A stretch of 64,000 nt of DNA, from contig NZ_CP094351.1 in NCBI RefSeq assembly GCF_022807995.1, forward strand, positions 2,697,001-2,761,000, in the 5' to 3' direction. Position numbers and translations under genes: made by a program. The stretch's first letter is position 1, and each line of letters starts with the position of its first letter. The notes under the pieces were generated by a model. That model did not search any database and was not told where the DNA came from. It saw only the letters and a program-made list of their open reading frames with translations. The stretch is from Pseudomonas orientalis (GTDB lineage: Bacteria > Pseudomonadota > Gammaproteobacteria > Pseudomonadales > Pseudomonadaceae). Below are positions 45,829 through 54,712 of this stretch, in pieces.

Positions 45829-46839
45829 CTACGAGCGTACCCTACGGCCCGGGACAAAGTGACTCACATCATTGAACCCCGGCGTGGACGAGTGCCCGGG
45901 CGTCACCAGCGAATCGATGAACGCCTCATCTTCAGCGCTGATCTTCACCTCGAGTGCGCCGGTATAGGCATCCCACTGCGCCTCGGTGCGCGGGCCGACA
46001 ATCGCCGAGCTCACTGCCGCGCTATTGAGCACCCAGGCAATCGCAAACTCGACCATGCCCACGCCACGGCCCTGGGTGTATTGCTGGATCTGCTGGGCGA
46101 TGCGCAGCGACTCCACGCGCCATTCGGTTTCCAGAATGCGTTTGTCCTGGCGTGCAGCGCGGCTGCCAGGCTCGGGCGTCAGGTCGGGCGCGTACTTGCC
46201 GCTGAGCACGCCACGCGCCAGCGGGCTGTACGGCACCACCCCCAGGCCATAAGCGGCAGCGGCGGTGATTTGCTCGACTTCGGCCTGGCGATTGACGATG
46301 TTGTACAACGGCTGACTGATGATCGGCCGGTCTACGCCCAGGCGCTCGGCCACGCGTATGACTTCGGCAATACGCCAGCCGCGATAGTTGGACAGCCCCC
46401 AATAGCGAACCTTGCCCTGGCGAATTAAATCGCCGATCGCTGACACCGTGACTTCCAACGGTGTGTCGTGGTCCTCGCGGTGCAGGTAGTAAATGTCCAG
46501 ATAGTCGGTGTCCAGGCGGCCCAGGCTGGCCTCCAGCGCGTTGAACATACGCTTGCGGCTCAGCCCGTTGCGGTTGGGCATGCCATCTGCCGGGCCAAAC
46601 CCTACCTTGGACGCCACCACCCAATCCTGACGGTTGCGCGCGATGGCCTCGCCGACGATCTCCTCGGAGCGTCCGCCGGTGTAGACGTCGGCGCTATCGA
46701 TAAAGTTGATGCCTTGATCCCAGGCCTTATCGATGATGCGCAGCGAGTCTTCAGTGCTGGTCTGTTCGCCAAACATCATGGTGCCCAGCGTCAGTGCGCT
46801 GACCTTCAATCCGGACTGGCCCAACGTGCGGTAAATCAT
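45829..46839 (-). CDS. Aldo/keto reductase
   Basis: 336-residue NADP-dependent TIM-barrel oxidoreductase. The catalytic tetrad is visible: Asp and Tyr in FIDSADVYTGG, Lys in WVVASKVGFG, His in YYLHREDHDTP. The C-terminal cofactor region SSAIVGPRTEAQWD is normal. Gene order (LysR regulator and SDR next to it) suggests an inducible carbonyl-detoxification or solvent-tolerance locus. GAGGAGC precedes the ATG. Substrate unknown. Confidence 0.92.
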   Translation of the reverse strand: MIYRTLGQSGLKVSALTLGTMMFGEQTSTEDSLRIIDKAWDQGINFIDSADVYTGGRSEEIVGEAIARNRQDWVVASKVGFGPADGMPNRNGLSRKRMFNALEASLGRLDTDYLDIYYLHREDHDTPLEVTVSAIGDLIRQGKVRYWGLSNYRGWRIAEVIRVAERLGVDRPIISQPLYNIVNRQAEVEQITAAAAYGLGVVPYSPLARGVLSGKYAPDLTPEPGSRAARQDKRILETEWRVESLRIAQQIQQYTQGRGVGMVEFAIAWVLNSAAVSSAIVGPRTEAQWDAYTGALEVKISAEDEAFIDSLVTPGHSSTPGFNDVSHFVPGRRVRS

Positions 46840-46920
46840 GCAAAGCTCCTCAAAGCAGGCAAACGTGTGTCATGCAATACCAGACACGAGTCCTCTGGAA
46901 CAAGCTCTGCGCGTGTTTCT

Positions 46921-47823
46921 TCATGCACTCAGCAACGTCCGGCAGCGCGCCTGTAAAAAACGCTGCAGCACTTTCACCCGTTCCGAAACCTGCAGGCGAT
47001 GGGGACACATCAGGTTGAACGGCGCCGGTTCGCCTTGCCACCCATCGAACAAGGCCACCAGCCGGCCGGCGGCAAGGTCGCCCACCACATCGAGTCGAGC
47101 TTTGTAGGCGATGCCGTGCCCGGCCAGGGCCCAACGGCGCACGATTTCGCCGTCGTCGCTGAGATAGTCGCCGCTGACCTCAACCTCTTCAACCTGCGCG
47201 CCCTGGCGAAAGCGCCAGGTCTTGCTGACCTGGCCCTGGCGCATGTAACGCAGCGCGCTGTGCCGTGACAACTGTGTCGGATGCAGCGGTGTGCCGTGCC
47301 GCGCCAGGTAAGCGGGGCTCGCGCAGGCTATGCGATGGTGGTCGGGCGCGATGGGCAGGGCGACGAGGCTGGAGTCCTGGGGCACGCCGAAGCGCAGGGC
47401 AATGTCGACCGTATCCCGAAACAGGTCAGCGTTACTGTCGTTGAGCATCAATTGCAAGCGGATGTGCGGGTGCTCGGCCTTGAACGCGTCCAGCCAGCCC
47501 AGCACCACGTTGCGCCCGAAATCCGACGGTGCCGCCACCTGCAGCAAACCGGTCAGCCCCTGGCTGTGCTGCTTGAGCGCCTGTTCACCCTCGGTCAATG
47601 CGGCCAGCGCAACGCGCACGCTGTCCAGATAACGCCGGCCTTCCTCGGTCAGTCGCATGCTGCGCGTGGACCGGGCGAACAGGCGCAGGCCCAGGCGGGT
47701 TTCCAGGCGCTTGAGGGCGATACTTGCCGCTGCCGGGGTCAGGCTCAGCCCGCGTGCCGCAGCAGAGAGGCTGCCTGAATCGGCGGTGCGTACAAACACT
47801 TCAAGATCCTGGATAGAGCTCAT
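46921..47823 (-). CDS. LysR-type transcriptional regulator
   Basis: 300 residues. N-terminal domain MSSIQDLEVFVRTADSGSLSAAARGLSLTPAAASIALKRLETRLGLRLFARSTRSMRLTEEG; C-terminal co-inducer-binding domain with GLLQVAAPSDFGRNVVLGWL, as in the CrgA/DsdC-like subfamily. Situated between an aldo/keto reductase gene (downstream, same strand) and a divergent SDR gene, either or both of which may be its targets. Confidence 0.92.
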   Translation of the reverse strand: MSSIQDLEVFVRTADSGSLSAAARGLSLTPAAASIALKRLETRLGLRLFARSTRSMRLTEEGRRYLDSVRVALAALTEGEQALKQHSQGLTGLLQVAAPSDFGRNVVLGWLDAFKAEHPHIRLQLMLNDSNADLFRDTVDIALRFGVPQDSSLVALPIAPDHHRIACASPAYLARHGTPLHPTQLSRHSALRYMRQGQVSKTWRFRQGAQVEEVEVSGDYLSDDGEIVRRWALAGHGIAYKARLDVVGDLAAGRLVALFDGWQGEPAPFNLMCPHRLQVSERVKVLQRFLQARCRTLLSA

Positions 47824-47922
47824 TTGTAAAATTCCTTTAAGGATCTTGTCGTTTTACCGGGATTTTTCTCCGATTACCAAGCGTGGAGGATGAAGCCTCA
47901 CTTATCAATCAGGACATATTCC

Positions 47923-48627
47923 ATGACAACGTCCCTCTGCGGTTCAACCATTATTGTGATCGGCGGCAGCAGCGGTATCGGTGCAGCCGTCGCCAAAGCG
48001 GCTGCCGAACGCGGTGCAAACGTGGTGGTGGCGGGGCGACGCCTGACCTCGGCGGTTCACGACGGCATGCGCAGCGAGCCGGTGGATGTCAGCGACAGCG
48101 CCTCGTTGCAACGCCTGTTCGAAAGCGTGGGGCGCTTCGATCATCTGGTCTATACCTGCGGCCCCTCGGTCAATGCCAAGACGCTCGTCGACACCGACCT
48201 GGACGAAGCGCAAGGCAATTTCAATGTGAAGCTCTGGGGCGCATTGCGCACGATTCAACAGGCACTGCCGTTTCTGCATGAACATGGCAGCATCAGCCTG
48301 ACCTCCGGCCAGTTGGGGCGCAAGTTGGTGCCGGGACAGTTCATCAAGATCGGTATCAATGCCGCCACCGAAGCGCTGGGCAAGCAGTTGGCCAAGGAGC
48401 TGGCGCCGCGCCGCGTCAATGTGATCAGCCCCGGCGTGATCGATACACCGGCCTATGCCGGACTTGGCGACGAGCAGCGCCTGGCGATGTTCGCCAGGGT
48501 GGGCGGGGCCTTGCCGGTGGGGCGCGTGGGGCAGGCGCAGGAAGTAGCGGCAGGGTATGTGTTGGCGATGGAGAACGGCTTTATGACCGGCGCCGTGATC
48601 GATATCGACGGCGGCGGACAGTTGTAA
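47923..48627 (+). CDS. SDR-fold protein with a non-canonical active site
   Basis: 234 residues with a complete Rossmann fold: cofactor motif VIGGSSGIGAAVA (12-24), then VAGRR and the conserved VISPGVIDTP block. Catalytic Ser128 (SLTSGQ) is present. Where YxxxK is expected, the segment QFIKIGINAATEAL aligns with Lys and Asn instead of Tyr and Lys, so the normal catalytic pair is missing. It may use another mechanism or act as an NADP sensor. Divergent from LysR, with 99 nt between. The ATG at 47923 is supported by family length. Confidence 0.85.
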   Translation: MTTSLCGSTIIVIGGSSGIGAAVAKAAAERGANVVVAGRRLTSAVHDGMRSEPVDVSDSASLQRLFESVGRFDHLVYTCGPSVNAKTLVDTDLDEAQGNFNVKLWGALRTIQQALPFLHEHGSISLTSGQLGRKLVPGQFIKIGINAATEALGKQLAKELAPRRVNVISPGVIDTPAYAGLGDEQRLAMFARVGGALPVGRVGQAQEVAAGYVLAMENGFMTGAVIDIDGGGQL

Positions 48628-48644
48628 TTGCGCTCCCACAGGGG

Positions 48645-49160
48645 CATAGGTATCTACACAACATGGGTATGACGCCGACATGTGGCGAGGGAGCTGGCTC
48701 CCGTGGCGGCCTGTAACCCACGGTTACCAATCTGATACACCTCGGTCCAAATGTGGGAGGTGGCTTGCCCCCGATGGCGGCCTCCGGGCCGACCAGGATG
48801 TTGGATCAGACCGAGTACATATCCGTTTCTGCGGTAACGGCCACTTAGGGTTCCGCCCTGACGGCGGCTCACTTTGGAAAAGCCCCAAAGTAAGCAAAGG
48901 GCTCTTGCCCCACCACTCGGCACCTCGCTCAGGCTCGGTGTGCCCTCACTCCGGCTTGAATCCGTGGGCCGCCGCAATGGGCCATCCATGGCCCAGTGCG
49001 GCTAACCCGGCGTCCTGCCGGGTTACCCACGAATTCAAACCTGCGTTCGGCCAGCGTGGTTTAACGGGGCGCCTAAGATCAAAAGCAGATCAAAAGCAAG
49101 AGCGGCTCGCTTCGCATCGTGGTTACGGTTGAGCGCTACAGAGTTGTATGGATACCTATG
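48645..49160 (-). repeat. Dispersed repeat, copy 2, with terminal inverted repeats
   Basis: Reverse-oriented copy of the 13.67-14.10 kb repeat, nearly identical over 48751-49160, including the palindrome (48952-49050). The ends are CATAGGTATCTACACAAC (48645-48662) and the complement of CATAGGTATCCATACAAC (49143-49160): 18-bp terminal inverted repeats with two mismatches. About 516 bp in total with no convincing gene, so it looks like a MITE-type element. REPs of two types lie inside its left part. A plus-strand 150-codon frame across it matches the copy 1 frame and is judged spurious. Confidence 0.8.
48679..48780 (+). repeat. Two REP sequences of different types
   Basis: TGTGGCGAGGGAGCTGGCTC (48681-48700) is a second REP family, and ATGTGGGAGGTGGCTTGCCC (48751-48770) matches the REP type found beside copy 1. 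Both have GGCGG tails and are separated by about 40 nt. Confidence 0.75.
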
Positions 49161-49176
49161 CTCACATGGGCGCGCT

Positions 49177-50487
49177 TTAGACCTTCAAGGTGCGCGTCAT
49201 CCGCAGCGCCAACACACTGCCAGCAACGATCACTGCGGCCAGCAGATACAGGGCTACGTCCGTGGACCCGGTAGCATCTTTCACGAAGCCTACGATGTAC
49301 GGGCTGAGAAACCCGGCCATCTGGCCCATGGAGTTGATCAACGCCAGCCCGCCGGCCGCGGCGCCCGCGCTGAGCATGGCGGTGGGCACCGGCCAGAACA
49401 TCGGCAGGCCGGTGAGGGCGCCCATGGTGGCGATGGTCAGGCCGAGGATGGCGATCGCCGGGGTAGTGGCGAAATTCACCGCAATGACCAGGCCGATCGC
49501 GCCCATCAGCATCGGCACCACCAGGTGCCAGCGGCGTTCCTTGCGCAGGTCGGCCGAGCGGCCCACCAATAACATGAACACGGCGGCCAGCAGGTACGGG
49601 ATCGCACTGAGCCAGCCAATCACCAGGTTATCGCTGAAACCCAGGTTCTTGATGATCGACGGCAGCCAGAAGTTGATCGCATAGACGCCGCTCTGGATGC
49701 AGAAGTAGATCAGGCCGAACGCCCAGATCGCCGGGTTCTTGAACACCTCGGCCAGGGAGTCGGTGGTGGTTTTGGGTTTGTTCGCCAGATCAATGGCCTG
49801 GTCGGCTTCCAGCAGCGCGCGCTCGTGGGGCTTGAGCCACTTGGCGTTGGCGAAGCTGTCGCTGAGCAGGAAGTAGGCGAGGGCGCCGAGGGTCACGGTG
49901 GGGATGCCTTGCAACAGGAACATCCACTGCCACCCGGCAAGGCCACCCTGGCCGGCCGCGAAGTGGTTCAGAATCCAGCCGGAGAACGGGCTGCCGAGCA
50001 GGCCGGAGACCGGAATAGCCGACATGAACAGCGCCATGATCCGACCACGGCGAAAGGTCGGAAACCACTGCGAGAGGTACAGCACCACGCCGGGAAAGAA
50101 GCCCGCCTCGGCGGCGCCGGTAAACAGGCGCAGTGTGTAGAAGTGCGTCGGCGTGGTCACGAACAGCAGGCACGTGGACAAGGTGCCCCACACGATCATC
50201 ATCAGCGCAATCCAGCGCCTTGGCCCGAACCGGGTCAGCGCCAGGTTGCTTGGCACACCGCACAGTACGTAGCCGATGAAAAAGATCCCGGCACCCAGGC
50301 CGTACACGGTTTCACTGAATTTCAACGCGTCGAGCATCTGCAACTTGGCAAAGCCGACGTTGACCCGGTCGAGATAGTTGAACAGGTAGCAGATAAAAAT
50401 GAAGGGGATCAGGCGCAGGGTTACGCGCTTGTAGATGGCGTTTTTAGCGTCATCGGTGGCCAGTGCTGCAGCGGCGCTCTGTGACAT
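49177..50487 (-). CDS. MFS transporter, anion:cation symporter type
   Basis: 436-residue twelve-helix permease. N-terminal motif RLIPFIFICYLFNYLDRVNVGFAKLQMLDALKFSETVYGLGAGIFFIGYVL and GAAEAGFFPGVVLYLSQWFPTFRRGRIMALFMSAIPVSGLLGSP are characteristic of ACS-family carriers for sugar acids, tartrate or hydroxy acids. The ATG at 50487 is chosen over an extension to 50649 that runs into the divergent regulator. Divergent from a CdaR-type regulator and next to glycerate kinase, so a glycerate, glucarate or related sugar-acid substrate is inferred. Confidence 0.9.
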   Translation of the reverse strand: MSQSAAAALATDDAKNAIYKRVTLRLIPFIFICYLFNYLDRVNVGFAKLQMLDALKFSETVYGLGAGIFFIGYVLCGVPSNLALTRFGPRRWIALMMIVWGTLSTCLLFVTTPTHFYTLRLFTGAAEAGFFPGVVLYLSQWFPTFRRGRIMALFMSAIPVSGLLGSPFSGWILNHFAAGQGGLAGWQWMFLLQGIPTVTLGALAYFLLSDSFANAKWLKPHERALLEADQAIDLANKPKTTTDSLAEVFKNPAIWAFGLIYFCIQSGVYAINFWLPSIIKNLGFSDNLVIGWLSAIPYLLAAVFMLLVGRSADLRKERRWHLVVPMLMGAIGLVIAVNFATTPAIAILGLTIATMGALTGLPMFWPVPTAMLSAGAAAGGLALINSMGQMAGFLSPYIVGFVKDATGSTDVALYLLAAVIVAGSVLALRMTRTLKV

Positions 50488-50647
50488 GGCGAGTCTCTCT
50501 TTATTATGATTTTTGGCGATGCGAGGGTAACGTTGATCGCTTGAACAGTCTCGGTGAGGCGATGGGCAACTGTCTTTGTGCTCGCGCACAGTCAAGCCCG
50601 CTTTGCGCTGTGCCGCTGACCAACCCGTTTCGAGGAAAATAGCCCCC

Positions 50648-51748
50648 ATGTTCGAGCTGGATCATGAGCTGGCACAGGATATTGTCGATCGCACCATGGC
50701 AATCCTGCCCTACAACGTCAACGTGATGGACAACCAGGGCCTGATTCTCGGCAGCGGCGAGCCGGAGCGCATCAACACCCGTCACGAAGGCGCGCAACTG
50801 GTGCTGGCCAACGGGCGCGTGGTGGAAATCGACGGGCAGACCGCCAAGCACCTCAAGGGCGTGTTGCCGGGCATCAACCTGCCGCTGATGCATGACCAGC
50901 GCCTGATCGGCGTACTGGGTATCACTGGCGAACCGGAGGGGTTGCGCACCTACGCCGAACTGGTGCGCATGACCGCCGAAATGCTGGTCAGCCAGCGGCA
51001 CCAGCAGGCCGAGCAGCAATGGCGGCGCCAGCGCTGTGACGACTTGCTGGCCTTGCTGCTGGCCGACACGGGCGACTCGCCGCGCCTGGTCGATGAAGCG
51101 CAACAGCTGGGCCTCAAGCCGCAACTGGCGCGCACGCCCTACCTGTTCGAACTGGGCGCGGGGCAGTCAGCCGAGGCCTTGAGCGCGTGGCTGACGTCGC
51201 GTTATCCGGACAGCTGGTGCGTGAGTTCCGCGCAGTTTTCCCTGTTATGGTGCCGTCCGGCCGCACTGCACGTCGACGACCCGCGCCTGCTGGATAAGCT
51301 CGATGGCCTGGGCTGGAACATTCTACGGGTTGCCGTAGGCGGACAGGCGCAAGGGCTGGCCGGCTTGCGCCGCTGCTATCGTCGCGTCGGTGACTTGCTG
51401 GCCTACGGTCGCGATATCCTGCCGCACACGCGCCTGTTGAGGCTCAACCGCTATCGCCTGCCGGTGATGCTCTGGCGTCACCGCAGCGACGACGCCCTGG
51501 AAGAACTGCTCAACCCACTGCGCAACGTCCTCGCCAAGGACAGCAACGGCCAACTGCTGGCCACGCTGCGCAGCTGGTGCGAGCACGACGGGCAAAGCCA
51601 GGCCTGCGCCGATGCCCTGGGGATTCACCGCAACAGCCTGCGCTACCGCATGGAAAGGATCGCCGAACTCAGCGGCGTCGACCCGCTGACCCTGGACGGC
51701 ATGCTTGCGCTGTACCTGGGGGTGCAGCTGTTGCCCCAGACTTTGTAA
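50648..51748 (+). CDS. cdaR: CdaR-type sugar-diacid regulator
   Basis: 366 residues. N-terminal diacid-recognition domain (MFELDHELAQDIVDRTMAILPYNVNVMDNQGLILGSGEPERI...GVLGITGEPEGLRTYAELVRMTAEML) and C-terminal PucR-type helix-turn-helix (CEHDGQSQACADALGIHRNSLRYRMERIAELSGVDP). Such proteins activate uptake and breakdown of glucarate, galactarate or glycerate. The MFS gene (divergent) and glycerate kinase (downstream, 97 nt) are likely targets. The longer frame from 50576 is rejected. Confidence 0.9.
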   Translation: MFELDHELAQDIVDRTMAILPYNVNVMDNQGLILGSGEPERINTRHEGAQLVLANGRVVEIDGQTAKHLKGVLPGINLPLMHDQRLIGVLGITGEPEGLRTYAELVRMTAEMLVSQRHQQAEQQWRRQRCDDLLALLLADTGDSPRLVDEAQQLGLKPQLARTPYLFELGAGQSAEALSAWLTSRYPDSWCVSSAQFSLLWCRPAALHVDDPRLLDKLDGLGWNILRVAVGGQAQGLAGLRRCYRRVGDLLAYGRDILPHTRLLRLNRYRLPVMLWRHRSDDALEELLNPLRNVLAKDSNGQLLATLRSWCEHDGQSQACADALGIHRNSLRYRMERIAELSGVDPLTLDGMLALYLGVQLLPQTL

Positions 51749-51845
51749 AAATGAACAACAAACCTCACCCGCACTTGTGCATCGGACCGGCGTCAGCGGC
51801 GCTGCCAACTGTCAGCATGGGCGTTATAAAAACCGGAGAACGCCC

Positions 51846-53009
51846 ATGAAAATCATCATCGCCCCTGACTCGTTCAAGGACAGCCTCAGTGCCGAACGGG
51901 TTGCCCAGGCCATTGCCGAGGGCCTGGCCCAGGTCTGGCCTGATGCACAGTTGGTGCACTGCCCGATGGCGGACGGCGGTGAGGGTACGGTCGAGGCGGT
52001 GCTCGCCGCGTGCAATGGCCAGTTGCGCAGCCAGAGCGTGCGGGGGCCTATGGGCGCTACGGTACAGGCGCACTGGGGATGGTTGGCCGACAGCCACACC
52101 GCGATCATCGAAATGGCTGAAGCCAGTGGCCTGCAGCTGGTTGCGCCGGGGCAGCGCGATGCCTGCTCCAGCAGCACCTATGGCACCGGCGAGCTGATCC
52201 GGGCGGCACTCGATCTGGGGGCTCGACGCATCATTCTGGCGATCGGCGGCAGTGCCACCAATGATGGCGGTGCGGGCGCGATGCAAGCGCTCGGCGTGCA
52301 GTTGTTCGATGCCCAGGATCAGCCACTGGTACCGGGGGGCCTGGCGCTGGGTAGTCTGGCCCGCATCAGCCTGGAAAACCTGGATCCACGTCTGGCGCAG
52401 GTTTGCTTTGAAATCGCGGCGGATGTAAACAACCCGCTTTGCGGACCCCATGGCGCCTCGGCGATTTTCGGCCCGCAAAAAGGCGCCACGCCCGAGCAGG
52501 TTCAACAGCTTGACGCCGCTCTTGGTCATTTTGCCGACCACTGTGCAAAAGTGCTGCCCAGGGATGTGCGTGACGAACCCGGCAGCGGCGCCGCCGGTGG
52601 CCTGGGTTTTGCCGCCAAAGCGTTTCTGGATGCGCGGTTCCGCGCCGGCGTAGAGGTAGTGGCCGAGTTGGTCGGATTGGACGCCGCCGTGCGCGGTGCC
52701 GACCTGCTCATCACCGGCGAGGGACGCTTCGACGCCCAGACCCTGCGCGGTAAAACCCCGTTTGGGGTGGCGCGTATCGCTCGCCACCACGGGGTGCCGG
52801 TAATCGTGCTCGCCGGTACTCTGGGCGACGGCTACGAGCAGATGTACGCCCATGGCGTGGATGCCGCGTTTGCGTTGCCACCGGGGCCGATGAGCCTTGC
52901 GCAGGCGTGCAGCGAGGCGCCGCGGTTGTTGCGTGAGCGCGCGGCGGATATCGCCCGACTGTGGCAAACCGCGCGTCACGCAGGAAGGCAAGCTCAGGGT
53001 GATTCGTAG
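51846..53009 (+). CDS. garK: Glycerate kinase
   Basis: 387-residue class I glycerate 2-kinase (GarK/GlxK family), which phosphorylates D-glycerate and feeds it to glycolysis. Motifs: MKIIIAPDSFKDSLSAERVA, MADGGEGTVEAVLAAC, ILAIGGSATNDGGAGAMQALG, VNNPLCGPHGASAIFGPQKGA, PGSGAAGGLGFAAKAF and LITGEGRFDAQTLRGKTP. GGAG precedes the ATG. The 3' end overlaps the convergent hydrolase gene by 16 nt. Works with the neighbouring MFS carrier and CdaR. Confidence 0.95.
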   Translation: MKIIIAPDSFKDSLSAERVAQAIAEGLAQVWPDAQLVHCPMADGGEGTVEAVLAACNGQLRSQSVRGPMGATVQAHWGWLADSHTAIIEMAEASGLQLVAPGQRDACSSSTYGTGELIRAALDLGARRIILAIGGSATNDGGAGAMQALGVQLFDAQDQPLVPGGLALGSLARISLENLDPRLAQVCFEIAADVNNPLCGPHGASAIFGPQKGATPEQVQQLDAALGHFADHCAKVLPRDVRDEPGSGAAGGLGFAAKAFLDARFRAGVEVVAELVGLDAAVRGADLLITGEGRFDAQTLRGKTPFGVARIARHHGVPVIVLAGTLGDGYEQMYAHGVDAAFALPPGPMSLAQACSEAPRLLRERAADIARLWQTARHAGRQAQGDS

Positions 53010-54586
53010 CAGATCGAAAAGCGGTCAGGTTTACGTCCATAGGCCAGGAAATCCCCGACATTCTTGTTCACGCAGGCATTGGTCCCGGAGAACGACACGC
53101 CGTGTCGGTAGGCGCCCTTCAGCAGCGTCATGTGCGCGGCAGGCACGCTTTTGAAAGCCTTGAGGGTACCCGCCGCGGGCGTCTGATCGTCATACTCGGC
53201 CTGAACCATAAGGAGGCTATCGACCAGCGCCAGCTTGCGCAGCGGTACCCCCTCAAGCCGTTTGCCGGGCCAGTCGGCGCAATGCCTGGCGGCGAAGAAA
53301 CTGCCGCCCACCGGGTACCGGATGGCGTACTGGTCTTCCTTTTCGGTCCAGAATGCTTCACCTGCAGAGACTGAGTCGTTGCATAGCACGGTGCTGCGTA
53401 CTGATTCCTGGGGCGTGAGTTTCAATGGCCCGAGCGCCAGACCATTCCACGGTGACGGTCGGCGAGTGGCATCAAGCAGGCGCGTAAACGCTTGCTTGGC
53501 CAGTGTGTTTATGCCCGGGTCGGGGCTGAATCGGTGGGCTCGGGCTCTGGCCAACAGCTTGGCATCTTGCAGGTCTGGCGATTCACGCAACCACTGGCTG
53601 AGGGCGCGGGCAGCCATCAGGTATTCAGGCGTGCTGTAATACTCGTTGTCCGAGCGCAGCGCCACCCGGACCTGAGGCAGCAGGTTTAGAAAAATCGCGC
53701 CTATTGCCTGGGGATCGCTGCCCATCTGGTAGATCTTTGGACGCTCGGCGGCGCGTTGCGCGACAAATCGCGCGAACACGCGTTCTTTTTCCGGCGCCTG
53801 AGCCAAAGAGGCGTCCTGGAACGAGGCGGTCCAGTCTGTACTCGAGTCGAGTACCATGCGCCCGACCTGCTTTGGAAATACGCTGGCGTACCAGGCGCCC
53901 AGCCATGTGCCGTAAGAGTTGCCGAAGTAATTGAGCTGGCGTTCGTTGAGCAGCACCCGCACCAGCTCCATGTCCCGCGCCGTTTGTTCGGTATTGATAT
54001 AAGGCGCCAGGCGTTGGCTGGCGCAGCCCCGGGCCAGTACGCCGGCGTTATGCTGGATGGCCTCGATATTGGCGGGGCTGCGGTCTTCGGTCATGTCGTG
54101 TTGTGCAACAATCTCCTCGTCGGATTGGCATACCAGTTGCGATTGCAGCGAGCTTCCCATTCCTCGCGGTGTCATTCCAATCACATCATAGGCGTTGACC
54201 AAATGCCGATAGGCCTCACCCTGTGGCTGCTCGGCGTATCCTTTCCATATTGATGCCAAGAGCACGGCGAATGCGTCGGCCTCGGCGCCAGGCCCGCCCG
54301 GATTGGTAAACAAGGCGCCTTCGCGCCCAGCGGGCAGTGCCGCTGAAACCCGGGTGATATCCAACTCGAGAACGCCGAGTGCGGGGTTCATATGGTCCAG
54401 CGGCACGGTGGCGATGCCGCATTGCGTCCTGGCGACCACCTCCGGATCCAGCGCGGTGAAGGGCCGGCCGTCGCAATCCGGCAGCCAGCGAATACCCCAC
54501 TCAGGCGGTTGTTTCGTCGCGCAAGCGCTCCCTCCCACTAGCACAGCGACACAAAGGCAAGCTGACAGCGTTCGTTGCTTTATCAA
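52994..54586 (-). CDS. Exported alpha/beta hydrolase, tripeptidyl-aminopeptidase-like
   Basis: 530 residues, starting from a TTG at 54586 (no ATG gives an N-terminal signal). The signal MIKQRTLSACLCVAVLVGGSACA is followed by an alpha/beta hydrolase of the tripeptidyl-aminopeptidase/SlpD type: oxyanion region LFTNPGGPGAEAD, NAYDVIGMTPRGMGSS, nucleophile elbow FGNSYGTWLGAWYA, acid AEYDDQTPAAG and His in GAYRHGVSFSG. C-terminal Cys residues fit a periplasmic enzyme. Substrate unknown; peptidase or proline-iminopeptidase-like activity is the family guess. Confidence 0.85.
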   Translation of the reverse strand: MIKQRTLSACLCVAVLVGGSACATKQPPEWGIRWLPDCDGRPFTALDPEVVARTQCGIATVPLDHMNPALGVLELDITRVSAALPAGREGALFTNPGGPGAEADAFAVLLASIWKGYAEQPQGEAYRHLVNAYDVIGMTPRGMGSSLQSQLVCQSDEEIVAQHDMTEDRSPANIEAIQHNAGVLARGCASQRLAPYINTEQTARDMELVRVLLNERQLNYFGNSYGTWLGAWYASVFPKQVGRMVLDSSTDWTASFQDASLAQAPEKERVFARFVAQRAAERPKIYQMGSDPQAIGAIFLNLLPQVRVALRSDNEYYSTPEYLMAARALSQWLRESPDLQDAKLLARARAHRFSPDPGINTLAKQAFTRLLDATRRPSPWNGLALGPLKLTPQESVRSTVLCNDSVSAGEAFWTEKEDQYAIRYPVGGSFFAARHCADWPGKRLEGVPLRKLALVDSLLMVQAEYDDQTPAAGTLKAFKSVPAAHMTLLKGAYRHGVSFSGTNACVNKNVGDFLAYGRKPDRFSICYESP

Positions 54587-54712
54587 TTGGCAGACACTCG
54601 GGTGCGTGGTTGGACACGCCCGAGTCTGGCAAGTAAAGCTTGCGGTGAATGTAGGATCCTATCGGTTGTTCGGTCAGCAATTTCTGACGGTACTGACCTG
54701 GCCTGAGCCGGT

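Noticed and set aside
48640-49176. Search for a CRISPR array or IS transposase around the second repeat copy
   Set aside because: Only REPs and the dispersed repeat are seen; no regularly spaced direct repeats and no transposase frame.
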